This document shows, piece after piece, positions 23,515-33,813 of a stretch of DNA of 64,000 nucleotides. This stretch comes from Erythrocercus mccallii (taxonomy: Eukaryota > Chordata > Aves > Passeriformes > Dicruridae). The DNA lies in contig VZRG01000529.1 of the NCBI GenBank assembly GCA_013397435.1, positions 1 to 64,000 on the forward strand, in the 5' to 3' direction. Each line of letters begins with the position of its first letter. Within the stretch, counting starts at the first letter, position 1. Made by a program: the position numbers and the translations under genes. The notes under the pieces were generated by a model, which had not been told where the DNA came from, ran no database searches, and saw only the letters and a list, made by a program, of their open reading frames with translations.

Positions 23515-24131
23515 TGAGCCAGTAATCCATAGGCTTAACGTAGAGAATATGTCTTTGTGGGGCATGTGTGTATAGATATAGAGATGTAAGGCAGAGATTG
23601 AATGGGCGGAAAGGCGAGCGCGTCTTCCATTGTGCGGCTTGCACGACGGGAATGGGGTGAAGGATCTCCTCCTCCGCAGCCCAAGCTCTGCTTTGGGTTA
23701 TGAGCTTTACATTTTTTATTTTATTTCAATTAAAAATGCATCAGCTCTCTCGGTTCATTTCCCGGCCCGTTCAAAGGGAGGAGGAATATTTCTCTCTGCC
23801 GTAACCTTCCCCTCCCCACCCCAGGAAGATGCAGCGAGTGCTTTAAGGGCTATAGGACCCTATTATCCACATGGAGTTGAAGTTCCTCCTCCTGAAGGAG
23901 GTGGGTCCGGAGATGAGCTGCCCCATAAATCAATGGAGAAGCGCAGGCATGGAGCTGGAGTCACGGAGCGCTGAGTGAGGAGCTGCTGCTCCTCACGTTC
24001 CGGCTGCTTCTCCCTCTGCGCGAGCAGGGGGAGGCTCCTGCTGGAGATTGGTTCAGCCAACGCAACTCCAATCCCACTCCAGCCTCTTAATATTCCAGAT
24101 GTTGCTGGGGAAAAAATGATGATGTCCTGAT

Positions 24132-24395
24132 CCTGGTGTTTTAGGAGTTCGTGTTTCTGCTTCCCCTGAAAGAAAAGAAATGAAAAAAAAAAAGCGGCAA
24201 AGTCCCCAGCTGTGTCAGATCCAGTATTCTGGGCTTTAAAAATAGAATTTAAAAGCAAGGAAAAAAAAAAACAAAAAACAACCACCCTAATATATTCAGA
24301 ATGCCTGGAAGGAATTTTGGAGCTGGGAAATCCAAATGGTTAATGTTGTCTGGTAAATAAAGCTCATGCCTGAAAGCCAAAAAAAAAAAAAAAAA
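24132..24395 (+). pseudogene. possible processed retrocopy 3' end
   Basis: AATAAA at 24356-24361 is followed after 17 nt by A17 (24379-24395), the pattern left when a polyadenylated RNA is reverse-transcribed and inserted. The base after the A-tract begins GTCCTGA (24396-24402). The same 7-mer occurs upstream near 24125, which could be a target-site duplication bounding an insert of about 264 bp. The inserted sequence has several A-rich runs and no recognisable coding content (UTR only, if real). The source gene is unknown. A natural poly(A) site next to genomic A is the alternative. Confidence 0.35.
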
Positions 24396-24396
24396 G

Positions 24397-26832
24397 TCCT
24401 GACCCACTGAGGCATCATCTCCAATGGAACAAAACAGCTGCAGGGAAAATGCGCAAAAACAACCCGTCCTCTTTGGGCTCGGGCTGTGGCGTGCGAGGTG
24501 CCTTGTAAAACACTCAGGGTAAAGATGAAAGCTGCACAGGAATCCAGAAATAGTCCTGCAGAAGATTAAGCAATAGGTGCTTTCGAAAAAAGCATTAGCA
24601 ATTTCCTAATATCTATGGTGCCTTTTTTTTTATTTTTTTAATAGCTCTTAAGATAGAGCAGAAATGGCTACAAGTGAAAAACTAATTCACAAGCTGCGAG
24701 AGGAATTGGGTTTGGTCTCTAAGAGAGGGTTTTTTTAATGTTTCTATTATCATGATCTTAAATTATTCAAAAGTGTCATTTTGAGCTCACAGTGCAGGCA
24801 CATGGTTTAATGAAAGCAGATGAAGAAGGATCCTCCTTATCAAATTAAAAAAAAAAAAAAAGGAGGAGCATTGTCCCATCTCTTGCCACCTGTGATGGGA
24901 AAGGTCCTGCTATGTCCTGGGGGGAGCATAATTGGAAAAGAGGGCTCATTTTTTTGGCCCATCAGGAAAATGTTCTGTAATGATGCTAAAAATGTGGGGA
25001 CACTCAGGGTTGGTTCCCAGGACAGCATAGAAAGGGTCAAGCTTTATTTACCCCTGATTCCCACATCCTGAATGGCACCAAAACCCCATCAGAGATCTCT
25101 GCAGGGTGTAGGGCTCAGGATGGCAGAGTGTGTGTTGGCCAATGGTCCAGGCACCAGTTCTGGCCACTGTGGGTGGGAAGTTGTTTTTCAACATCTGTAT
25201 GTGCACAGAAGAGGATGAGGTTAATCAGCCTCCAGTTCCCCTTCAAAGAGAACTACTGTGGTTTTGCAACATTTTTAAGTGTGAAAAGAAAAAAATCTGC
25301 CACCCACGACCAAATGTCAAGATTGAAGGCTGGTGGCTTGATCTCCAAGGTCTTCAGCAGCTTCCATCTGGCTCGGGCAGCCCTGCTGCCATCCTAAGCA
25401 CAGCTCAGTGGGGGTCATTTCCGGCATGAAAAGATGGATATTTCGGGAGGAAGAGGGGTCTAGGTTGCCTTTTAGTGGGTTTTTCATCTGTTTCTTTGTG
25501 GCTTGGTTATTTGTTGTTTTGTATTTGGTTTGGTTTGGTTGCTTTTTTAAAAATAAAATTTAAATTCACCAGTAATTATAGCTGCAAGAATGGAGAGGAG
25601 AGAGAATTGTGAAATGCATGAATCAAGAAAGAGCTGATTTAAAGCAGCCTATCAGAGCTCCTGGGAAAGATCATTTTATCCCAAGAAGCATCGAGGCAGA
25701 AGGACTCATAGGATCCAAGTGTGGCAGAGCACTGATGTGAGACAAAGAGCTCCTGGGGAGGGAGTGAGGAAGAAAAGTAGGTTAAAAAAATATTGACAGT
25801 GAATTTCCAGGGGAAATTTTAAATCTTGATAGATCCATTTCTCTACAAAAATTGTTTGGGGAAATTTCTCAAATGTGTTCAAGGAGTCCAGCTCAAAATA
25901 CACTACAGAAAATCCTTTATGTAGCCCTACTGAGGAGCGTTTATTAAAAGAATATCATAATGGGAATGATTTTATTTTTGTGTTCATATTTTGTTGATTT
26001 AAATCTCTGAATGGAGTCTGCTTCCTTGTGGTTAATTTTGAGAGCTGTTCGTGGTCTATTGAAAAGATGTGATCAATTAATTTTCTATGGGGGACTGTAC
26101 AATCAAACACTGAGCATGGTGACACTCTCCCTTGGCCAGCAGTGCCATGGGCTTGGCATCTCCTCCTGAGGCTTTCCTGTGGTTTGAATCCGGTTTGTGC
26201 TGGTACAAATGACTGTGGAGGTGAACTATGATTGTTCTTCTTGGAAATCTTGAAAATTTTTGAAAAAAATGGCAAAGAGCCCCTGCTCACAGGGGCAAGG
26301 CAGCACACGTGGCTCAGAGGACCCACCTCTGCATTCAGAAATGGTTGAGTAGTTTGCCATGCTGCTGGTGGAAATGCATGGAATTGCCCCTGTTCGTATG
26401 AGGGATCATCCTGCAGGTTGTGCTGATGGAACCTGGAAATTCATCCTTTGTTAACCTGGTGTTGTTTTAATTGTTCCGTTGGGGAGCAGCAAAATATACT
26501 TAGTTTGGTGATAAACTACCCTGATGGAAATAATGAGATGTCTTGGAGTAGTTTTGGGCCAACCTCAGTTTCAAATGTGGCAAAAGGCAAGAAAGCAAAG
26601 AGCTGGAAGGAAAAGAACAGTTCTCTAAGTGGATAAAGATCAAAGAACTGATGTTGTCCAACAAAAATGACGATATACCTATGGAGAATATTTTTTTGCA
26701 ACGTTTAATCTGAACAGCACTAATACTATGCAAAGATAAAAATAAAGCCTATAGAGCTTTTTAAAAATGGTATATACTGGTATATTTTTTTTCTTTTGAT
26801 TTGTTCTTACAGTATTTTCCTTTTTTCCTTAG
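24397..26832. other. non-coding stretch upstream of candidate exon
   Basis: No gene or transposon was recognised. An A-tract lies at 24846-24860. A GGTTT-rich microtract lies near 25525-25540. If the exon at 26833 is real, this stretch is at least partly intron. Its last 70 bases provide the T-rich acceptor tract. Confidence 0.4.
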
Positions 26833-26896
26833 CTACAAAAGGTCCAGTGCTCTTGAGGAACAAGAAATCCCCAAGCTTAACCCACCAAAAAGCAAG
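26833..26896 (+). CDS. candidate internal coding exon, 64 bp
   Basis: A long T-rich tract (26780-26829) ends in CCTTAG| at 26832, and the segment closes with AGCAAG|GTAAGC at 26896/26897. Both are good matches to vertebrate splice consensus. Read with its first base completing a codon, it is open and gives YKRSSALEEQEI then PKLNPPKSK, ending on a codon boundary. A second frame (starting ACA AAA GGT) is also open, and the third has a stop. The peptide is charged and Ser/Pro-containing, suggesting a disordered linker. I do not recognise the gene. It could be an alternatively spliced small exon, a lncRNA exon or coincidence. The stop-free length is too short to prove coding on its own. Confidence 0.45.
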
Positions 26897-29800
26897 GTAA
26901 GCACTGATTAGTTTTTCTTCCTCCTTCATTCTTGAATTATCAGTAACTCAGGTTTTTTTAAATGGAAGCTGATCTTGGAGTACAACAGCATTGTATCTGC
27001 TGAGCCACAGAACCAGCGTGTGCACAGAGAAGAGCTTTTTGTGTTAGTGCTGCAGAGCAGTGTTCCTCCCCAGGTGTGCCCCAGCAAGGTGTGCAGGGAG
27101 CACATTTGAGACGGCTGCTCCCTCCTCTCAAGGGCTGCTCAGAAAAGCACCGAGCTGCACTGCTGGTGCCATTTCACGCCTGGTGCCTTCACTAAAGCTG
27201 GAGGCAGAGCAGGCAGGGAGCTGGAGGTCAAGGGCCAGCTCAGCTCCATGCATCACGCAGCCTCCCTTCAAATCTTACCTGCCCAACCTGCGAGGGTTTT
27301 GCAGCGAGGCAGAGCACAAACCAATCCCCCTCTGCGATTAAAGATGGAAAAATCCCTTCTTTTATGCAATTGTGTCTCTTCTCATCTCTATTTTTGTCAT
27401 TGGCTGACAGGGTGGGAAGAGAGAAGGAAAGGATGGGTAGGGAGGCACCAGAGAGAGGAAAATTACCACCAGATCAGGCAACTGAAGTGAGAAGGGAGAG
27501 AGAAGGAGAAAACAGAGGCTGATTCCTGAAGCTGCCCCCTGCAAAGACAGCTCAGGCTCCTTTACACGTGCTTGAGCCAGGTCCATAAAGCCCTAACTTA
27601 AGCAGGTTTCTCTTCCAAGGAGGACTCATCCCCTTCCTCAAATCAGCAAAGTCAAGCAATGTGCTCCTGAAAATACATCCACAGTGGTGGTGGGGGCGGC
27701 GGGGTGTGAGGCTGCTGCTCTGCTCTGGGTTTTATCCTAAACTCCTGGGGTATCAGGCAGACAGTTGCTCCCATGCCTCTCCAGAAATTCAGATACCAAT
27801 TACAAAGAGAGTTCAGGGAGTAAGGAATGGGCTACTCTGTGCCCAGCAGCCTTCCCTCAGCCATGGCAGAGGGGCAAACCCAAAGGTGCCCCCTTCTGCT
27901 TGCAAACCATGGCAGTGCTGCAGAGATTTGCGTTGGGTCATTTCCTGCTGAAATGGGAGGAGGCCGAGTGCTTGTCTCAGGTTTGTCAGTTTGGGAAGTT
28001 ATCTAAAGGTTGAGATTTCAGAGAAATTTGGGGTTTGGCTTGGAAGGACTGGCTATTTCACTGAGGAAATAACTACTGTTCAGCTAACTACAAAGTCTCG
28101 AATCAGGAAGAATGAATTGTGTTAAATTGTTCTACAGAACAATGAATTTTGGAAAACAATACAACAGTAACCAGAAAGAAAATCCCAACAAACAAAATAA
28201 TATTTATTTCTGCCGTGGCGGCTCTGTGAACTGAAAATGGGATGTTTTGTTTTGCTGGGCTTGTGTGCAGAAAGTGATTGTATCCAGTTGCAGACAAAAA
28301 TTACATCTGGGTCTTGGAAGGGGGAAAAGGAGGGTGGGAAGATCTATGTCTGCAGAATCACTGATGCAGGAAGATGCAAGTGCTGTGTTGTGTCTAGTTG
28401 CATCATGTGTGAATCCATCAGCGACTTAAAGAAACAGCAAACTCAGTGCAACCTCTTTCTGTGGTTTTCCCATCTGCTCCCTGATCTGCTGGTGATGAAT
28501 GTTCAGCTTTGCCATCTCCTACCCTCGAGATGTACCCTGTGGGAGCTCTGGGTGATTTTTCTCAGCTGAAAAAGTACTCAGGGATCTCTGCAAACTTTTA
28601 TGAAAAAACCTTTGTCAAATTGTTACTGTAAATGCTGCTCTGTTGTTGTATCAATGTAATATTTGTTGAGGACTTCATGGGTAAAGTGTCTGTTAAAATT
28701 TTGCTGTCTTCTGTCTTAAAACACCAATAAGATGGTCATTATTGGTGGAAAAAGGCTACTTCAGCTTCTAATTTTGGGTGCAAGTGTGGGACTTGAATCC
28801 ATAATGCGCTGTTTGTGAGGCCAAAGTTGTTCTGTGAAACTCATGATTGCGTTTAATCTTGGGAATAATTCTCTCCCCACACCCTTGTGCACGACTTAGT
28901 GTTTTACTCTAAACCAAATCCTTCTCTTATATTGTTCATTGAATCTCAGGAGAGCTGTCTGCCTCCACAAGGAATCCATCAGCCCACTACCAAGCTCATA
29001 TCCATGTCTTGACCATGACTGACCGTTTCCATTTTTAGCCCAGGGTTTTTTTGGGAAAACAGTTCTGTGCCATATGAAGCGGTGTGTAGGTGTCTATGTC
29101 TATCAGCTCCCATAATGTTTTTTTAAGTCTGTCAGCTAATCTCTCCCAGTTTTGACAGAGGTAGAAGTCTCAATGATATTTCACTCCTAGTAATTTTCCA
29201 GCATGGGCAGTGGAGGAGAGGGCAAAACCCCATTGCTGCTCCCCCTGAAAGGAAGAGATCTCACACACAGTTCACACCTCTGTTAGACATAAGAGACTCC
29301 ACCTCAGCAGAAGGTACTTTGAAAAATCAGGCAGAAGTATCCCTGTTCATTTATTTGCCATTTGCTCACTCACCCATTGAAGGATTTGCTTTTTCAAATG
29401 AGCAATGACCACCACAGGATGGTCCTGGGGAGCTCTGTCTCTGTTGTGCTGGGCTGGGGGGTTGGCAAGGAGGTGGTAGGAGTTGGGTCAGACCTGGATG
29501 CTTCTCTTGCTGCCTGTCCCAGGACCTCCTGTCCCAGTAAATCCCCATTTGTAATGATCACAAAAGACTTGTAATTGACATCTGAAATACAGCCTTAATT
29601 ACTGTGGGTGGTTTTAGTGCGGTTGGTACCACACAGATTTTGGGCAGAAACATCCATGATTTCACTGACCCGTAATGAGAGCAAGGACAGTGCTAGACAC
29701 AGCAGAACCCCCAAAATGTTTTGCAGTGACAACTGGGGCCGTGCTGCCTTTTGCTCTGCAGCAATTGCAGGAATTGTACATTAATGTGAGACAATGACCC

Positions 29801-30000
29801 TGCCCTGATGTTGGCCAAGCTTTGTGCTGCTGAACTTTACACCAACGCCTGCGTGGAGAATGACTTGGGTCAGACAAGAAAAAAGCTGAAAAGCTGTTGG
29901 CTGCTACCCCAGAGATCCTCTAGCAGTTCCACATCCCCTCATTGTGCCGTCATTTGTGAGCACGAGTTTATTACCAGAGAAGAGCTGTTGTGTTAGCAAA
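26897..30000. other. non-coding stretch downstream of candidate exon
   Basis: No further exon pairs convincingly with 26833-26896. A perfect inverted repeat lies at 28126-28143 (listed separately). GC-rich stretches around 27060-27340 and 27660-27960 support open frames on + with no recognisable domain. Confidence 0.4.
28126..28143. promoter_or_regulatory. perfect 8-bp inverted repeat with SOX-like cores
   Basis: ATTGTTCT, spacer AC, AGAACAAT. Each arm carries the SOX core (ATTGTT/AACAAT) and a steroid-receptor-like half site (TGTTCT/AGAACA) in everted order. Binding by either family is inference. Confidence 0.35.
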
Positions 30001-31903
30001 GACTGTCCTCAATGGTGGCAATTTGGTTTTGTCATGGTAATACAGCGCCGATGCACTGCAGACACAAAAGTGAGTTCTGCATGGCTTGGCAAAGAGATTT
30101 TCACATAGCTGCTGGGTGAGTCCATTGGTTTCTCAGTGTTCCTGAACAGGAGTGGGTCAATGGCAATTTTTAGGAAGGCAGATGCCCCTTGCTGAGCTTG
30201 TCTGACTATAAAGGGCTACACAAGACGTGCGACGTATATAGCATCCTCAGCCCTCTGTGTAAGTTGCAGACTGTTAAAAGTGCACAGCAGGAATGAGAAC
30301 TCTTTTAATCCACTGAATTTGCTGTTTAGCATGACCTGAATAATCCGGTGGGGCTAACGTGATCTTCAGCACTAGCACTCAACTGCCTGTTATCCCCTTT
30401 GAAGCTGCAGGATATCAAAAATATCTGACTGGTTTGGACTTGGATAGTGCCTGTGTGTAATTTGTTTTTCAGAGATATTGTTCCAGGCTCTGCTGTTCTC
30501 AGTGCCAGTGAGGCTGTTCCTGTGTGAACTTTTTAGATAGGATCTCTCTCGATCATGCTACGTCTTCTGTTGACCACAGCTGCCTGTTCATCATCACTTC
30601 CTTTATGTTTTCTCTTTGGTGGGAAATGAAAAGTAGAGGAGGGCAGAGCCAACGTAGGGAAGCTAAAAATGTGTCAGTAACTGCCTAGCAGGAGGCAGAC
30701 TCTTTCCTCCAGATTGCCGGATACATGAAGGTACAGCCTTGATTGGTGCAAATTGCCATAGATGAGAAACTATTCGTATTCATTCAAATTTATAGCAGCT
30801 CTGTGGATGTTTAAATTCCTCCCTCTGTGCCCCGATGCAGTGGCCTGATGAGCCACAGCACAGAACTGGTGGGATGATGGAGATGAAGAATTGAACCAAA
30901 TCGTGGCTGGTGATCTCAGTGGTCAGTGTGTGGTTATACCTTTCCATAGAATGTGTGTTCTTTCTCAAAGAAATAATCATGTGGGAAATGGAGATGTATT
31001 TTTGGGAAGGGTCTCCTATTACTCCAGAGCTGCCTGCTTCTGTCTGACTTGTAATCTGACAACCCTTTCTGTCACTGATGTTAAGAGCTTCTCTGGGGTT
31101 TTGAGAAAAGACAAACTTTCAAACCCAGCATCCTTAAGAGGGCATCCAAATGCTACACTGTACAAAGGCATTAAAATTAGCTCTAAATGCAGTTGGCTTT
31201 ACCTGCTTTATGAAAAAGAGAAATATATTTTAAAAGGATATGTTTCATGTAATCATGCTGGGTTTATCAAGTGCAGAAAGATGTCTCCTAACAATACCCA
31301 GGAAGATTACAATTGTCAATCAGAGCAGAGGTCCTGTTCGTGCCTCTTTGCCTCACTCCCCTGCTGCTCTGATTTTTCTGGGCATAGCAGTACTGAACAA
31401 GGTGAGGAGTGTAAAGAAAGCTATTTAACCATCAAAAGACAGTGCCAGCCAAGCACAGAGCTGAATTTTGGCTCCTCAGTGCCAATAATGAGGTTTTCAA
31501 AGGAAGAAATGTGCACAACAGCAAGAGTGGAAGCCATCCTGTGTGGTCCCATAAATGGTACACTCTCTCCTTCTGGGGCTCCACAATAGCACAAGGGCTG
31601 CTGCAAAGTGGGCAAAGCCCTTCTTGAAGGGCTCGTGGAGCTTTTCAGCTCATTGCAGGATCCTCAGAAACCCTCAGCATCCTCCTCCTCTTGGCACGGC
31701 AGGGTCGATAAAATCAGATCAAGGCTTAGTATTTCTAAACAAAAGGGAGTGGTTAAATGGGCTTTTAAACACTGGAACCTGTCCAGCTCGTTGGGAGGCA
31801 GAGCCCAGAGAGGCGGGAGTGAGCAGAAAGCTCAAGGTGCCAAACCCGGGGTAGAGTGGCACTTGTGAGCAAAGTTGTTGGAAAGTCATTTTGTTGCTTG
31901 TGT

Positions 31904-31909
<6 letters not shown>
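30001..31909. other. stretch with long open frame of uncertain meaning
   Basis: The + frame is free of stops from 30852 to 31589 (about 245 codons), the longest on that strand. Its reported start is TTG, not ATG. The translation is Cys- and Ser-rich with three N-glycosylation-like sites but has no signal peptide, domain or repeat pattern I recognise. No splice sites bound it clearly. The part at 30000-30420 is repeat-free and may hold a regulatory block. I consider the open frame probably accidental. Confidence 0.3.

Positions 31910-31950
<41 letters not shown>
31910..31950. repeat. (TG)n microsatellite, about 20 copies
   Basis: Uninterrupted TG dinucleotides. It lies inside the longest minus open frame (31719-32543, 274 codons), where it reads as alternating Thr-His. 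This argues that the frame is incidental. Confidence 0.97.
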
Positions 31951-31953
<3 letters not shown>

Positions 31954-33648
31954 AACAGATTGGCAGACGCCTGTGCCCATGAAGGCGGGCTGGGGGCTGG
32001 GGGGAGGCTGCTTTGGAAAGGTGCCAGTTGTTCCATGGGCTTTCTGCCATCAGGAATTTTTTTTCCCCCTTCCCTTCCTCCCCATCCCAGCCCCCAAACG
32101 CACACGAACAGGCTGGCAGGAAGAGCATGCTGAAAAGGATCTGACAGTTTGAACAACACTCGATGACTTAGTTTGTTTTCCCTGACTTTGCGCCAGCAAG
32201 CAGGTCTCTGGATGAAAGACTTTATTAGGCTTTTAGAGCCACTGTGACACAGGTCTTTCTTTGACCTGAGGTACTTGAGAAGAAATGAAAACAACGTGTA
32301 ACTTTCATGGAGCTGAAAGACTGCCCAAATGGAAGAATACGGTTTACAAGGGGTCCAAAGTATCACAAAACATTTCCCAGGGTGAAGCGCGGCGGAGCAG
32401 AGCGGGGGGAGAGCCCATCCTGGGAAGAGGGAGAAGGCGTTCAGTGGCTGCTGGTGATGAGAAGGAAAGCAGATCTGGCTAATTAGGAGATGATGAGGTG
32501 ATCCCAACCAGCAGAAGGTGCTGTAACTAGCACCTGAAACCATCAGCTTTCAAGGTGTCCAGTGGAGGGAAGTGATGGGAATTAACATTTATTGTCAGGA
32601 ACCTGTCACCATGTGGCATCCCAGCGCTGCCTGGGTGCTCAGCACTGCAGCTCCTGCTCCGCCCGCTCTGCTCAGACCTGGCAGAGCCATGGAAGGAAGG
32701 CCATGGAAGAGAAGTCATGGAAAAAAAAACCCATGGAAGAAAAGCCGTGGAAAAAAAACCATGGAAGAAAAGCCATGCTCTGTTAGCACTGGTAGCATCC
32801 ATAAGGAAAATGTAGGACAGTTGGATCCTCCTCCTCCCACAGCAATGCTGGATAGTCTTAAAAGGGTCGGAGCTGGTTCCAAACACTGCCTAAATTATCC
32901 CCTCTCCAATCCTCAGGGACAGAGGGAGAAATTCTCATTAACTTTCTGCATGCCTACTTTACTCCTCAAGGAGCTTGGTTGAGGAGTTTGAACAAGAAAA
33001 CCAAGAACTAGGCTTTGCTTATAAAAAAATAAAAATAAACAAGCCCCTCAGTGAGGAAAGAGGAAGCATCAAAGAAATGGGAGGTACCACAGAAGGAACA
33101 GTGCAATGGATGCTTGGAATAAGTAACTTTGTGAAGGAGACCCTTCACTTGGAAAAGTAATTTTAAAAAGGGTGATTCATCCTTTTTCTCTTTCTAAAGT
33201 CTCATAGAAGGGAAAAGATGGCAGGCCAGTTTGTAGAACTGAAATAGTTTCTGAAAACTGAAGAACAGATGACTGAGAAACAAGAAATACTGTTGCTGGC
33301 TTATCAGTCTTGGAAGAGAATCACAGAAACTGAAATTGCATCTTTTTAAGCCTCAGCAGGCTGGGGAAGGAGTTTTCATGGTTACAAGCCATGACTGAGA
33401 AGTTTTTCTGGAGCTCACTACAGGCCTGATCCTTCCTCATACTGAAAATAAAATGCTACAGTCAGCGAAGACCATGATTCCAGTAGCTCTGGGATGAGCC
33501 AGATTTGCCACACAAGGACATCATCTAGGAAAAATCTGGGGAACAACCAAGTTTTTCTAGCAGGACTCATCACAACTTCTGCTCTCTTAAAACCCCTCTC
33601 TGTTGATTGTGCAGAGGGATGAGGACTCTAAGGCTCCATTGAGCTGTC
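31951..33648. other. non-coding stretch with minisatellite
   Basis: GC-rich at first (31975-32030), then ordinary sequence. The 274-codon minus frame extends over 31719-32543 but is low in recognisable features and contains the dinucleotide repeat. A minisatellite is listed separately. Confidence 0.4.
32686..32777 (+). repeat. minisatellite, about 14-15 bp unit, about 6 copies
   Basis: Unit close to CCATGGAAGAAAAG, alternating with a variant CCATGGAAAAAAAA. Copies start near 32687, 32701, 32715, 32731, 32745 and 32759, with a partial last copy. The alternation of two unit types implies duplication of a two-unit block. Each unit holds an NcoI-like CCATGG palindrome. Confidence 0.85.
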
Positions 33649-33813
33649 ACGGAATCACAGAAACACAGAAAGCTTTGGGTGGGAACAGATCTTAAAGCTC
33701 ATCTCATTCCACCTCCTGCCATGGGCAGGGACACCTTCCACTATCTCAGGTTGCTCCAAGCCCTGACCAGCCTGGCTTTGGACACTTCCAGGGGTGGGAC
33801 ATCCACAGCTTCT
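33649..33813 (-). mobile_element. CR1 LINE 3'-end fragment
   Basis: The + strand begins 'acggaatcacagaaacacag' and passes through 'cctcctgccatgggcaggga', 'caccttccactatctcaggt', 'tgctccaagccctgaccagc', 'tttggacacttccaggggtg' and 'ggacatccacagcttct'. This is the reverse complement of an avian CR1 3' end, truncated at about 165 bp. It belongs to the same type as the copy at 14180. Confidence 0.9.

Larger units (their letters stand above)
23280..24060. promoter_or_regulatory. CpG-enriched promoter-like region
   Basis: CpGs cluster at 23300-23460, 23605-23680, 23760-23800 and 23960-24065, in contrast to the AT-rich flanks. The segment carries an inverted CCAAT (ATTGG at 23413-23417) and two X-box motifs (below). 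It is interrupted by a T25 tract at 23483-23507. No TATA box at a convincing distance and no clear first exon with a donor were found, so direction and transcript are unknown. It could instead be a distal element. Confidence 0.4.

Noticed and set aside
30891..31589. 232-codon + frame as a gene
   Set aside because: It begins at a TTG, not ATG, lacks a signal peptide or domain and has no splice evidence. Kept only as a low-interest observation.
31719..32543. 274-codon minus open frame, longest in the window
   Set aside because: It contains a run of Thr-His from the (TG)n microsatellite and no recognisable domain. Probably chance.
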